In this document: one piece after another, positions 25,501 through 40,500 of the stretch
How the letters are laid out: the number at the start of each line of letters is the position of its first letter
Position numbering within the stretch: position 1 is the stretch's first letter
The notes under the pieces: generated by a model
The model's database searches: none
What the model saw: the letters and a program-made list of their open reading frames with translations, nothing else
What the model was told of the DNA's origin: nothing
Source: Acorus gramineus
Lineage: Eukaryota; Streptophyta; Magnoliopsida; Acorales; Acoraceae
Assembly (NCBI GenBank): GCA_030737835.1
Contig: CM060855.1
Coordinates: forward strand, 6,859,786-6,923,785
Length of the DNA: 64,000 bases
Direction: 5' to 3'
Program-made: the position numbers and the translations under genes

Positions 25501-28500
25501 AGATGTACAAGCTTGGTCATCCAAGCACCTTCCATTACTTAAATCAGAGCACGGTGCATGAATTAAATGGAGTGAGCAGTGCAGAGGAATACTTAAAGAC
25601 TAGACGAGCAATGAATATTGTTGGTATAAGTACCACAGATCAGGTTTTAATTCCATCCTTTTAGTTTCCCATGATCTGTCATCATATATGAACCTTGTTG
25701 GTAAGGTTTCTTCTTATCATTCATGTGTATGATTTTAGGAAGCCATATTTCGAACTCTGGCTGCCATCTTGCATCTTGGAAACATAGAATTCTCTCCTGG
25801 TAAAGAGCATGATTCATCAATTATAAAGGACGATAGGTCAAATTTCCATCTTCATGCTGCTGCGGATTTGTTTAGGTAAGTGTCTTGATCCTCATAATCA
25901 ACTTTAATCTATATTCTGTAGGTTTACTAGTTTTTATTTATCCTTTTTTCTCTTAATCTTCGATGAAATGCTTTAGTAATCCTCATTGTTTAACTCTTGT
26001 TAATAGGAGATCTGCTTTAATAATACATAATTTACATTATTATGGTTATTGCTTTTCTTTGATAGCAGGTGTGATCCACAGTCTCTCCTTGCAACTTTAT
26101 GCACTAGATCGATACAGACGAGGGAGGGAAGTATCATCAAAGCTCTTGACTGTGCTGCTGCTGTAGCCAGTCGTGATACACTAGCAAAGACAGTATATGC
26201 TCGGTTATTTGATTGGTAAGATTATTCTGTTTGCTCCTTCTGTGTTTTTTTTCCCTTGTTTTCCCTTCATTCTTTTTAAAGATGAATAATTCCCTAGTTT
26301 TTCTAATTAATCCCAGGTTGGTTGAAAATATTAACAAATCTGTTGGGCAAGACCCTGATTCCAAAATTCAGATTGGTGTGCTTGACATTTATGGCTTTGA
26401 ATGCTTCAAAAACAATAGGTGAGTATAACTTCCCTCTCTGTTAATTTTTTTTTATGTAAATTTTCTTTGCCAACTTGCACTGGAGTCATTGAGGTTTAAT
26501 CTATTTTTTAAAGAAATTTCCCTATCGCTTGATCCCAATTATACTACAATGAAACAGAGTAGCAGGCATTGGACAACCATATGCTGAGCACACATAGGCC
26601 AACGGAGAATATTGGAGTGTATTTTTATAAAATATTTCTGCAATGCATCAGCTACTCAATGTATTTTCTTTTCTTTTTCCTGTAGTTTTGAGCAGTTCTG
26701 CATTAATTTTGCAAATGAGAAACTTCAACAGCATTTCAATGAGGTGAGCAGCATGACTGATTGATATAATTTTTTTATTTATAAATATTATGTGGATATG
26801 CTACCCGTCCATATCATTATTTGTTTCAGCATGTATTTAAAATGGAGCAAGATGAGTACAAGAAAGAAGAAATCAGGTGGAGTTACATCGAATTTATAGA
26901 TAATCAAGATGTCCTCGACTTAATTGAAAAGGTTCCTTCCTGTTCTTGATATACCTGTAAATGACAAACTTTAAGCTTTGTCGGGTATCCTCTTGTTGGA
27001 TGAATAATGCATTTTAATTGTACGTACACAGACATGATTTTAATCATCCTATAAGTATGATTATGTTCATTTGCTTTGTAGTTGTGATGAATCATGTGAG
27101 GATTAATGCTGTCTTGTTTCACTCTGCAGAAACCTATTGGAATTATTGCCCTTCTGGACGAAGCTTGGTATCATTCATCTTCCTTACTTCATTATATTCT
27201 TTTTTATTCAAATGTCACACTGTGGTGGACCATTTTCCTTACTGTGTTTGGTTTTCAGTATGTTTCCGAAGTCAACACATGAAACATTTTCTACGAAGCT
27301 TTTCCAGTGCTTTCGGGGACATCTGAGGCTGGAGAAAGAAAAGTTTTCAGAAACAGATTTTAGTGTGTCTCATTATGCTGGAAAGGCATGTCCTGCTTAA
27401 TTTTTTCCAATTTTAGGAGTCGTATTCTTGATGATTACCAATAAATCTATATGACAATTATTTTTATGGTTCACAAATGAAATGAAATAGTCCTTTATCA
27501 TTCTTTTCTTACAACTTTTGATCAGCCATTTTTTTATTTTTTATTTCTCAGGTCACCTACCAAACAGATTCTTTTTTAGATAAAAACCGAGATTACATTG
27601 TTGTTGAACACTGCAACCTGTTAGCATTGTCGCAGTGCTCCTTTATTTCTGGACTTTTCCCATCATTTCAAGATGAGTCTCCAAGATCATCCTACAAGTT
27701 TTCTTCTGTTGCTTCTAGATTTAAGGTATTGAGTGCTCTATTCTGGGGACATAGCAACTGCAACACAAATCAAGGCCCTTTACTGTTCCAAATGCCTTAA
27801 AAATCTGTTCAGTTTCTGATAATATTTTGATAGCATGGTCTACATATTTTGCTAGCATGGTCTACATATTTTCTATTTTATAATTCATATGATGTTGATT
27901 TTTTAATTATTGGTTCATTAGATGCAATGCATATGTGCACTATAATAAATTTTTTCATTTGCTAACGACATTCATAAGTAGGTGGTTGTTACAATGTGTA
28001 AAAGTGTATTTTAATAGTATTTGCGTGTCCTTTTGGTCTACCATTGATCTGGCCCATGTTTGCTGCATCTGTTGGAATTTTTTTTGATCTATGACAGTCC
28101 TTTTATAAGAGAACGACTTGTGCACTATGATAAATTAATAATATCTTTAATTTTTGAAGGCATCCATCAGTAGGTGGGCTTTACAAACGTGAAATTCTCT
28201 ATTAGATGCTAGGAAAAAAATATTCTTGTTCTTCTTCTCCACTATTGATCTGGTCTTATAGTTGCTGTGTGGCTGGGCCTTTTAGATTTATTGTTTGTTT
28301 GTTTGTTTTGTTGGAGATCACAAATTCACAACTTCCATTAATGCGAATATGAACTTTTCCTTTTTTTGTTATATTAGAGATAGTTTGTCAACTTTTCTAA
28401 ACATGATTTAGTTTTCTTCAATTTGTTTTAAACACTCAGTGTATCAAATGTTGCTTATTCATTCTTCATACATATTTTAGCTGATTATTTTCAATCTTTT

Positions 28501-31500
28501 ATATCTTATTTTGTTGCAACTTTATTTGGATATGTTAAACACTTGATCATGAAAAGTTAAATAAATTTTCAGATGAATATCAAATTTATTAAGACATTTC
28601 ATTTTTTGTGTACCGTGTTTATGCTTAGTTTAACATTTGAGAGAGTTGATGATGATGGATTGTTAATGTTCAGCAGGTAGAGTAGTATCTGTTAGAGATG
28701 ATATATATATATATATATATATATTGATATGATTTTGTTGGAAAAAGCCTGATTGCTGGTCATGGAGGACTTTAAGTAGACTACGTAATAGTAACATTTT
28801 GGTGGATACCAACACATAAAACAGAAAGGTGGATGAGCAATAAACTTATGAGATCATGATATTATCAACCCCCAAAAAAGTAAGATTTTTTGAGTAATTG
28901 AAGTATTTTTATGTTGATCTTGTTTGTATAACACATAATTATTATATTACTATTTTTAATGACACCATTGTAAGCTAAGTAATGAATATCCATTGTAAGA
29001 AGCACCCCCTGTTGTTGTAGTTCTTTGTCATTTATATTTTGATCTTTTTCATCCATCTACATGTAATTTAGAGTGTGCGTTATGCACAATCCTGAAGGGA
29101 AATGAAGAAATTTGAGCCAAAGGGAAATTGACGGAAAAAATCATTTATCCTTTTGAATAGTTTATATGTTGTTTGTGCCTGTAATGAAAAGTGACAATAT
29201 AAAAATTGTTGTTTGTGTATATGATACAAAATAACGGAAAATAAAATGTATTGTTTGTGTCATCACAGAAAGTGATGAAAAATGATAAAAAATAAAATAT
29301 GTTGTGAGAGAATCAGATTCCCTCACTTTCCCTCCTCTGTGGTGAGGAAAAAAATTACCTCCCTCTCATAATAACACAATATGGCAAAGGGAAAATGAGG
29401 AAGAATTTTTTTCCACTTTTTGTTTGGCACAAACACCATGTTTTTAGGTGGTCAAAGGTAAAATTTTCACTTTCCCTTATTTGTCCCCACTTTCCCCATG
29501 GCACAAACACACCCTTAGTAAAAAATAATCACTTTTGTTTCCTGATCATTTTTTACTTAATTATCTTACTATCTTATTTCTTTATGTTCTATTTATTTGC
29601 AGCAACAGCTACAAGCCCTGATGGAGACTCTCAGCTCAACAGAACCCCATTATATTCGTTGCGTAAAACCAAACTCTTTGAATCGTCCTCAAAACTATGA
29701 GAATTTGAGTGTCTTGCATCAGTTACGATGTGGGGTCAGCACCTTATCTTATGGCCAGTATTGTGATTCAATTTATGTATATTGGTTTTTGAGAATCATC
29801 AAAATGGTGAAAATATTGTTTGTTTTTGGCTAATTTATTTTTCTCATTCTAATTCAGTAAATGGAAATTATTGATATCTATCAGTATGGAATCTATAGAT
29901 TCTGTTCCTTTTAAACATTTGTTAATTTTCAGGCATATCAACAATAATCTGTAATTGTTACGAATGAGTATGTTTCACGTTGGATTGACTGCTATTTGTT
30001 ATGCCCTAGGCCCTAGCATATGAGGGGCTTGTTGAAGATTGATTACTGCTTATGTGAAATATTAGTTTTTTCAGTAAAAAAAACATACGAAAGATAAATG
30101 AATATAAATATTGAATTTAAATGATGAGAAAACATCTTGCTAAGGATCTTGCACCTTTCAACAACTACTGTGGCTGAAATCCATAGTCAAGCATCATTAA
30201 AAACAGCTAGCTGAGGATCTTTTGCCTTTCATCAACTATCCATAGTCAAGCATCATTACTGAACACTTGACACATTCGTATATGTGTGTCTTCTTTGAGA
30301 TGCATTCAAAATGTTCTCTATGGTTTGTAAGGAAAAGAGTGTGTGTGTGTGTCTATATATATAATATGGATATGTCAACATGCAGGCAGGCTTCTTCGAG
30401 CAGGTATGTATGTTGCCTCACCCATTTCAAGGATTGGTGGATAACTGCCTACTGTCAGCCTAGTGTATATAATAGATGCCATAACATTCTAGTGTGTATG
30501 TTCTTTTTGTTTTTTTAAAAAAAATTTAGAGTGCGTGCGTGGTTATTTCCACCTGAGGATGTTGTTTGCAATTATTGTATTGACAAGTGCACGTGTTTCC
30601 TCTTCATTGCATCTCTCCAAGGACTTATCCTTACCTTAATGAAATTCTCCACCCTGTTTGTATAGTTTTTCAACAATTTAATGCTTAGTGGCACATCTAT
30701 TTGATTATTTTTATACATCAGTGTGTTTGGTCAATAATTATTTATTCTGATAAAATTTCTGTGATTTGTCTTATACTTATCTTGTGGTTCATCTATGCAT
30801 GCATACAGGGTGTTTTAGAGGCGGTTCGGATCAGTCTTGCAGGTTACCCTACTCGAAGGACATATTCCGAGTTTGTGGATCGGTTTGGACTGTTAGCACC
30901 TGAACTTATGGATGGAAGGTGGCCCTACTGCTATTTTCTATTGAACTGCATATTTCTTTGCTGCAATTTATTTTTTACTTTATTTGATATCCATGTTCAC
31001 AAGTTTCTTGGTAATCAAGTGATTCGGCAGCCCAGTGCTATGTTTGACTAGTCTGTGTTAAGGTGGCATTGTGAAATTTGATTATTTAAAATGTTATTAG
31101 GCTTGAATGTTTGGAGTCCTGTGATCAATAATGGGATACCAGAATGCATACCAACTTCTTAAGTTGTGCATGTGGTGCAATGGGAGATTAAACTATTATC
31201 AATTAGAACTGCATTTAGTTGCCATTGTGTTCTCCAGATTGCATATATATTGTACTGGTGTAGATGGACTGATTTCTTAATGGTAAACTATAATTCTTTG
31301 GATGATTCATTCATTATGTGGTTGAGTGCATTAAATTGGAATGCTTCATCATCATCTATATCGTGCTGAGGCATGTAATTGTGTAATGCTCTTTTGCTTC
31401 TATGGATGGAGTCTGTTGATTATCAGGAGTGTCAAATCTTTATTTTCTTGGGTCGTCTGATTCTTTAATCTTGCAATTTCTTATTGTGGCAATTTTTGAT

Positions 31501-34500
31501 CTCCTCAACCGCACGCCTCTCTGTGTGCTATCATCTATATCATGCCTTGTCTAATACTCTTTGCTTCTATGCAGTGTGTTGATTATCAGGTCCTTCAAAT
31601 CTTTGCTTTTCTTGGGTTGCCTGATTCCTCAATCTTCCAATTTCCTATTATGGCAATTTTCAGCTATGGATGCAGTCTGTTGATTATCAGGAGTGTCAAA
31701 TCTTTATTTTCTTGGGTTGTCTGATTTCTTAATCTTGCAATTTCTTATTGTGGCAATTTTTGACCTCCTCAACCCCACGTTTCTCTCTGTGTGCCATCAT
31801 CTATATCATGCCTTGTGTACTACTCTTTGCTTCTATGGAGTGTGTTGATTATCAGGTCCTTCAAGTCTTTTCTTTTCTTGGGTAGTCTGATTCCTCAATC
31901 TTGCAATTTCCTAATATGGCAATTTTCAACCTCCTCAACCCTCGCCTTTCTGTGTGTCTGTGCATGTTCGTGTGAGTACTGCTTATATTACATAAGTTCG
32001 GGTGCAGTTTTGTCAGGTTTGATGAGATTAGTAAATTGAGTAAATATTTGATATTATGTGGTTCTTTATTATCTAGGGTTTATATCTTCTAGTTGCTTTG
32101 ATATCCTTAGGATACTGTGTGTGCCTTAGAATCAGACTAACTGTGTGAGTCAGCAGGATATCCTGGAGTTGATGAGATTTTTTTAAAAAATTTCATTTCC
32201 TATATGGACAAGATATGTGTTCAAATGCTAATGAAGTCAAATCTAGTTTCTTTTCCTGTATTTTGGTATGTGTGTGTGTGTATTCAAGTTGTAGATAGAT
32301 ATATTTTTCTGTATTATTATCCTTTCATTAATTGATGTAGTTGGATGGTAACAAAATCTCAAACTTAATATACTCCCTTTCCGATGGAGATGGAATTGTA
32401 TGTTCCAATATGTCTTCATTTGACCAAGTATTTGGTAGTCTGCAGATGTCATATATGTGCATATGAAATGGCACTCAAATGCAAACCACTTTCTTCCATT
32501 TTGAGTTGCATGGTGCTACATTCTGAACATTGACATATTCTGAGCTTTGTTGTGCTTTCTGCAATCCTTAAGTTATTGGAAAGTTAAATGTTTTGGTGTG
32601 TTGTAAATATACTACATGCACTGATCTATGTTAATTTCATGCTGTCAAGTTGGCTCTGGATTTATGTCTTAATTCAGATTTTTTGAGAATCTCATGTTGT
32701 GTTGTTGGCCTTGCAGTTATGATGAAAAAACAGTGACTGATAGGATTATGCAGAAGATGAAACTTGAAAATTTCCAGGTAAGTTGGAAGGGGATGTTTCT
32801 AATAGCATGTCATATGTATTATACAAAGGAGAGAGTCTACATATACCTTATTTTGTTTAGTTTTGGAAGCGATAAAATATTGGATGCATTCCTAAAGTTT
32901 TCTAATATTTTGTACATGTTTAACCGATTGTGGATTGCATTCAAATTTTAATTTTTTTTAAAGCTCTCATCAGAATGGTTTAGTTTCAATTTCTGATATC
33001 TATATACTGTACTTGAGTGCAAGCTCAGTTGCTTTATTTACCCTTTTCATCGTTCTCTTAGCTTGGCAGGAACAAAGTTTTTCTCAGGGCTGGCCAAATT
33101 GCTTTATTAGATTCTCGACGCTTTGAGGTTCTGGATAATGCCGCAAAGTTGATTCAGTGTTGTTGGAAAACTTTTGTCATACACAGGCAGTTTATGATGG
33201 TTAAGGCAGCTGCTATTGTTCTCCAATCATATTGCCATGGTATTGTTGATTATTAGTTTTATCATAGTTCAATATCTGAGAAACCTCTCTTCTATACTGG
33301 ATTTGTTATTTGAATGTGTACATGTTCTTTACCAAACTGTAATTTAAGTTAATGATGACAAGAAGTGAAATATTTAGTGAAAAGTTTTTATAGAGACACT
33401 TTATTATGTGTATATAGCAAAACAATAGACTTTATAGCATATAAGTGTTTTTTTTTTTTTGGTCTTCATAAGTATTGTATTCAAGGAATACGTTGATTTC
33501 TTGAAGTCAGTTTGTATAATCAAATTGTAATTACTTCCGTGAACATCGAAACAATATCAAAGTTAAACAGTGCCAACATCTTTGTCTGAGATTTATGGAA
33601 TTATGGAATTATGTTGCATTAAAATTGTACCCACCAAGGTCTTGGTGAGTTGGCTAGCACCATGGGTTTGCTCCGCTCCTCATTGGCGTGTGTTAGATTC
33701 CCACCCTTGACTTACCTAGGTGTCTGTAGGGAAACTTCTGAGTGGGTCGGTATGGACACCCGGAGGATTAGTCCTTGCCTTGAAGGGTTTGGGATACCTC
33801 CGATAGAAAAAAAAAGAAGATAATAATCAGGGAAGCACTGTGAAATATCTCCTGCCTATCGTCACCACTCATTGCCTCTTTGGTTACTACCATAGTTGCA
33901 AAAGCCTATTGGTTTTCTTTCTAATCTGGCTCGTTTTCTCTCCTGAATCGCAATCTTGTTCCTCAATGATCATATCCCCTATGTGACTTTAGAAACATGC
34001 GTTTTCCTGCTTTAAATTCATCTCCCACCTCTTCCTCTGTTTCCTGGTTCATGTTGTCTGCTTCAGTATATTTTTGGCTAATATCCAGTAGCTATTGTCC
34101 GGACCATATAGGATAAGATTGCAAAATGGAGTGGAAAGGTATTTATTATATTTTCTTTGATAATATCATACACCTGATTGACTGATTCAAGAAAGGTATA
34201 TTCTATAGAGGTAGTGAAGCTATCATGTTTGTCTGTTTGTTTTGGTTTTTGTTTGCAATTGCTTTCCCTCATCTTGATGGTCGTTTAACCAATGTGGAAG
34301 TGGAAGTAGTGCCATAATTTGCATTTGTTCAAATTATACACTTACCCTATAAGTATATGTTAGGGACTTAGTTTGGCTTTTTGTTGCTGATATGGTTGTC
34401 CCAGGTTGTCCCATTTTCTGTGTTTTTAGCTGTCAAAGACCAAAGGAAACACTTTTCTTTTGAAGAAAGATAGGAATTTATTGAGCAAATGCCCCTCGAA

Positions 34501-37500
34501 CAAAAGGAGACGAGGGATCACCCGTTCAAACAAACCAAAACAGACCTTAATACTGCCAAAAAAAGAAAAGAAAAATCTCGCCAGCGCACCTAAGAGAACA
34601 TTTAGAACAGAAAACATGTGATTACAGCAAATCCCCAAAGATGAGTTTTACCCAATCCCTAATGAGTAAATAACACTTACCCAATATATTTGGACATAGA
34701 CCTCCATCTGAAAATGTGCTCGTTGTGCATCAGTCAAATGCACTTGCAGACCCTATTAGGAATGGAAGTGATTTTTTGTGGCTACAGTAAAGTTAAAAAA
34801 TATCTTTGTTTTGAGTTTATATGTATTCATGAGAATGGAGTTCTCTCATAAGCATACTAGTATAGCGACCCAAGATTGGGTGTATTATAACTGTGCAATC
34901 AAAATTTTATGTAGTTTCATAAAGGCAAGGAGATGGAATGCATAGGGATTTGACATGTTCAGATGTTTTTATCTCTAGCAATTGATTTTTGAACCGTTGT
35001 AAAAGGAAATGCTTATTGTTTAAGATTGTCAAAGAAAATGCTTTGTACTCCCCAGGTTTTTAATTATGCAAACGCCGGTCCCCTATATTGTTTTTCATTG
35101 AGTATGACATACATGAATCCTCTATTCTCTTCTGTTCCTTAGGATACTATTATTTTCCCAACTAGTTACAGTGCTGTAGTGAGCTTTGCTGTAATAGTTC
35201 TTTCTGTTGTTAGGCTGTCTTGGACGAAGAACATATGCAGCAAAACAACAAGCAGCAGCAGCTGGATTGATACAAAAGCATGCTCGAAGATGGATGATTC
35301 GGCGTGCTTACTTGGAGGCTTATTCTGCGGTTCTTATTATACAATCTACCATCCGTGGGTTTTCTTCCCGGCGGAGATTTTTCTATAGGAAGGAACACAG
35401 TGCTGCTATGCACATACAGGTTGTCTACTTTTTGATATACTCATCTCATTATATGCTTATGATCTATTTCTTTCCATAAATCAGTTACGCATTTCTAATC
35501 TTTCAACGATCTCATCTTATATTTAGGTTAAAGCATTTGTGTCTCACATCATTATGTTATTAGTGTGCGTAACATCTTCGAATATGGAAGTGGTCCATTT
35601 TTTCCTATTTCTCTGCAATATTGCTATGGCTGTTTCAGTATGAGAGCTGTGTGCCTGCCTGGGCATTTGCCTTGCCCGCCACCTGTTTTGTTGCTACGTG
35701 TTCATCCTGGTGGATCTGGGCTTGGGCATCCCAAGACCCACTTATATGGGTATCTGATTGCCTAGACGGTGATCTAATTCCCATTAAAGAAAAAGTTATT
35801 TTAAAGTTAAATTTGTGAGGTGAAGTCCTAGATATTAGAGGTGAATCATTGCCTTTGCTGCCCCTTCTTTCATCTGGATTAATCTGATACCAGCTTTCAC
35901 TATAAAATTCACAGATAATGTTTAATTATAAAATTGAGATAAATAAGCTACTTTCTTGGTTTTCTTCGGCTCCTTGTTTTGTCCTGTGCTTAGTGCTGAT
36001 GAATTGGACCCTTTTTGATTGACGTGAGTTCATCTAGCAATTCAATATCAATTCCCATGAAGTTAATTATTTTTATATGCATGAGACATTGAAATTAGTA
36101 TTATCATTGGGATTTCACCTGATTTCTTTTGCCCAATGGTGCTGATTTCAAGATCATGAGTGCTAAAGCGCAATCTGTCAGTCCATGAGGCTGCTTGGCT
36201 TGCCAACTTATTAATGGGACTGCTTAATTAAGATATCCAGGTTCTCTGTCAAAATAAATTGTTGAAAACAAGGTCAGATTTGTTGATCGACGATCATTGT
36301 CTATTTGTTGACCGACAATCAATTATCTATTTGTTGACCATCTTGTTGGAGTTATTGTGTGTGTGTGTGTGTCTCTCTCTCTAGGCAACTTATACTTAAT
36401 TGTTAGTTTTCATTGATATACTTGAATTTTGTTGCACTTTTTAAAATGAGGTCGCCAGAAATAAGTGTTTTTTTTCCAAGGAGGCTGTCCAGTTTACTAT
36501 GCATGCATGTATTGTTTGTGAAATATTGTTTGAAGTGTAATGGACTATAGATATCCTTTGACATGGAATAAAAAATCATCCCATGAGAATGGCAATACAG
36601 CAACTTTCTTGAAAAATTTATATATTTATACATCACTTGTGGCACTGCTCTCAATTTCTTTCTTTTTAGTCATAGTTTTTTTTCATCTACTACCACTTGG
36701 ATCACTTCGCAGGATTGCAAAATTTCTGGGCTTGACATGCTGACAATTGCCACCCATCTCATTGTGGATGATGTATTGTCGATATAATTGTTGAACCATA
36801 CTACATGTGTGCACATTTTTTTGTCCAATGTTTTAGATTGATGTATCATTCAGCAGTGTGTACAACAAGAAATTTGTATTTCTAGATAAATGAATGGTTG
36901 ATGTCTGTGAATGTGAATTATGCATATTTTGGAAAAAATATTAACAAGATTTTTTTTAGTTTACAGTTAACAAGCATGCCTGTTGCAGTTAGTAAATGCT
37001 GCAGTTGAGTACTATTTTCTATTAGTGGGTGAATGCCACTCTGTTAAGAGTATAATCGTTTAATCACTGTTAGCCACAATTATGTAGGGTTTTAATTTTT
37101 TATATTTTGAATATTTTTTTGTTTACTTTTTGGTAATACTCAGAACTGTTGTAGTATTATTATTATCTTAAGATGGAGGTGAAGTTAGATCCATGTCATT
37201 GGTATTATCTGTGTTACTTGGCATGCTGAGAAATATGTTCCTCAATAATGTGATGCCAATACCTGTTCAAGTGTTCATTGAATAACCTCTGTGGAGACCT
37301 CATGTCTTTTAGTGTATTTTGTCTCTTATTTGTTTAGTGAATTGATAGAATCATTGGTCCGAATGATTATTATTTTCACTCATCACATTATTTTAGTATA
37401 AAAAATAGCATTTGAAGAAGTGTGTATATTTCAAACTGTGAATTACTGATTTGTCTGCTCATTGTTCCAGATAATTATGTCTACCTTTTTATTAATTTCT

Positions 37501-40500
37501 TTTAATGTCCATGAACTCGTAACATTTTTTTTCCTGATATAGGCCTATTGGAGGATGTGGAAGGCCCGTTCAATGTTCCGACGTTGTCGAAGAGGATCTG
37601 TGACCATTCAATGTGCATGGAGACGAAAACTTGCTAGGAAAGAGCTTAGAAGGCTTAAATTGGTACGATGGGTATAGCATGCTCTCCAATTTCAGATTTG
37701 TTCATTATCTAGAAATAGTAGGCTAAACACTAGAATTGGTATGATGGGTATAGCATTCTATATTGGGTGCCAAACACTGTAGAATTGTTTCTCATTTGTT
37801 GTTCTTCTGTAATTGAGAAACTAGAATTTTTCAGTGGGTAACAGCTAAAAGTGTCCAGGGTGGTCCTACATCATGAGATATCTTTCTCAGTGGCGCTTCT
37901 AAATAAATAACTAGTGATATAGGGACCATGTCCTATAATAATAATATCATTGTTGTACATCTTAACAATCCCATTAACTGGTATCTTTCTCAATGGCGCT
38001 TCTAAATAAATAACTAGTGATATAAAGACCATGTTCTATAATAATAATATCATTGTTGTACATCTTAACAATCCCATTAACTGGCTTCTGTTCCCCATGC
38101 AAACTGTCCTTGGGAGCTTGACATAATTTCGATGCCAATTAGTGAACTTTGTAGAGGCATAATTGTATCATTTGTGCAGTTATTATGTCAATGAAAGGGC
38201 TGTATGTCATGCCAAAAAAAATAAAGAATAATTTTTAACTAGATGTCATGAATCAGATATCAATCTTTTTAGGATTAGCTTTGCACGGGAGAATAATAGA
38301 AGTCCTACTGATCTGTTGACATATACATAGACTTATGCTTGGCGATTTTTCATCACATATAGATGAAAAATAGTTTTTTAAAAATTATGTTGTTAGTACA
38401 TGCTGGAACTTGGTCAACTTGAACATTGTACTTATTTATGTGAAAACTATTTTCTTAACTTGATCAACAGAAGGGTTATGTTGGCTTCTATATAATGTGT
38501 TTCTGTATCGCTTCCCTTTTATGTTCTGTAGGAGGCAAATGAAGCTGGTGCTTTACGCAAAGCAAAGAATAAGCTTGAGAAACAATTAGAAGATCTCGTT
38601 TGGCGGCTAGATTTGGAAAAAAGATTACGGGTAATTTCTCTTTTCTTGGCTTGTACAAGTGAACACTGTTTTTATCATCCAAAAAGAAAATAATTGTGAA
38701 CTATAGTTGAATGTTTTTCTGACATTTCTTTTGGATTGTAAGGGACTGGTACTTATCTATTTTGAAAACTACTAGGATGTTCAGAAAATTTCCTAACGTG
38801 CAACCCTTTTGAACAATTAACAGTAGATAAACTAGTTCAGTTTATGCCTACTTGGCCTTCTGTGAGTCGCGGAATCCATTTTATTTGGATCCATACCATG
38901 GCATGGAAAAGATGGTCCAACTATTTCTTGATTGGGATCAGATGTAGTATATTGATTATTATATACATCTGGCTCGCTTGCATGTTAAATTAATTGAGGC
39001 CCTTTGCATTGCAAAAGTTAGATATTCAATGGTCAGCTTATTAGATAGGATCATCAGGGACCCTGTTGTAATTCATATTGTCTGAATGCAGGATGAGTGA
39101 TTTCTGATCTTTATGTCCGAGTTCACAACGCACTGCCCTTTCTCTTGTCATGTATTTGTTTCTTCTATACTATACAGATGTGCACAAATTACCCGCTGTA
39201 CATACGATGCTTTTGAAGAGAAAAAATGTTTTCCCGTGAAACGTTTCGTATATTTCTTTAGTTTTGTGAATGGAATCTATTTCCCGATACATAGCCAGAT
39301 TTACAAAGGAAAATGATATGTCCAACCCCTTGTGTAGCCCCGTTTACAGTCCACACCATTTTTTCTTTTTTTAAAAAATAATTATACACTCCCATTGAAG
39401 TACATACTATTATATGAAATGAAGTATATACTGAGATATAATAGTGTATTTTTTTTCTCTCTGAAAAAATGAATTTTTTTTTACTTTATACATTATGATA
39501 GCGCAATATATACTATGCTATCACAGTATATGGGGCTGCAAGATGGGCTCCAAAACGGATTGAGTGTATCAACACTTCCCTTTACTCTTTAGTTATGGTA
39601 TCATTTCTAGTATGTATATGATACGGTTGTTGAACTTCAATCCATACGTCAACTTTTTGTTGCTAATGGTATGCCAAGTGGCATTCTTGATTATATTGCA
39701 TGCATACACAGGTATCCACCGAAGAGTCGAAGTTATTTGAAATTTCCAAGCTTCAGAAAGAATTGGAAATGTCAAAAGCTGATTTAAGTGCATCCAAGAT
39801 GGACACTTTAAGTGAATGCAACAAAAATCAGTTGCTCAAGAGTCAGTTGGAGTTATCACTGAAACAGAAGGCAGATCTGGAGAATAGACTCTCTGCTATT
39901 GTAGAATTGAATGAGGAGAATCAGAGGCTGAAGGTTGGTCATCCTTTTTTTACCGAATGAGTATTCTGTTCTTTAATTGCTCACTACTGTGCTTATTTTA
40001 AATTTTAAATAAAAATAATATTTTTTCACAAATGTAATGATATTTCTTTGGATCAAATTTTCTGTTGCAGTTTAGATGAATATTTTAGCGAATGACCATT
40101 GTGAGGAAATGGTTCTTTTCTAAATTAACAGTGATGGGAATTTCGTTTTATTCCTGATGTCTAATGCTGCATGTTCATGTTGATGTGTCTTCCATGTTTT
40201 ATACTGCTTTGTGGATTATGTGATCAGAGCATTTATATGAGTGCAATATTTTATACTGATAGTTTTTTGATGGAAGAGAAACTTGTGATGGACTCATGAA
40301 TGATGGAGAGGATGAAAAAATCATCTAATTTTGTCTTAGACTAAATTATATAATACAAAGAACTTACATGTAAATGACTGAGTTACCCCTGTACAACGAG
40401 AAGACCAAAATCCTCAAATATATGCAAATATATCGAACAATTAGCATATTTAGATATTTGATAGATGATGATTTCAAGCTGCTACATATGTAAATTGGGA

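Larger units (their letters stand above)
16558..33152 (+). other. Myosin XI-I motor domain exons 1-20 (part)
   Basis: Exons: 16558-16563, 16652-16780, 16871-17014, 21608-21753, 21845-22001, 22173-22231, 23419-23575, 25494-25643, 25739-25875, 26069-26215, 26317-26418, 26686-26743, 26830-26931, 27130-27167, 27259-27385, 27552-27725, 29603-29734, 30809-30918, 32717-32777, and 33062 onward. Key sites: the SH3-like head GSKVWVED near residues 11-18, P-loop GESGAGKT at 157-164, switch I NDNSSRFGK at 210-218, switch II DIYGFE at 434-439, actin-binding and relay region from QQLQALM at 612, and converter end KVFLRAG at 717-723. All nucleotide-binding residues look intact, so an active motor is expected. 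Confidence 0.9.
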
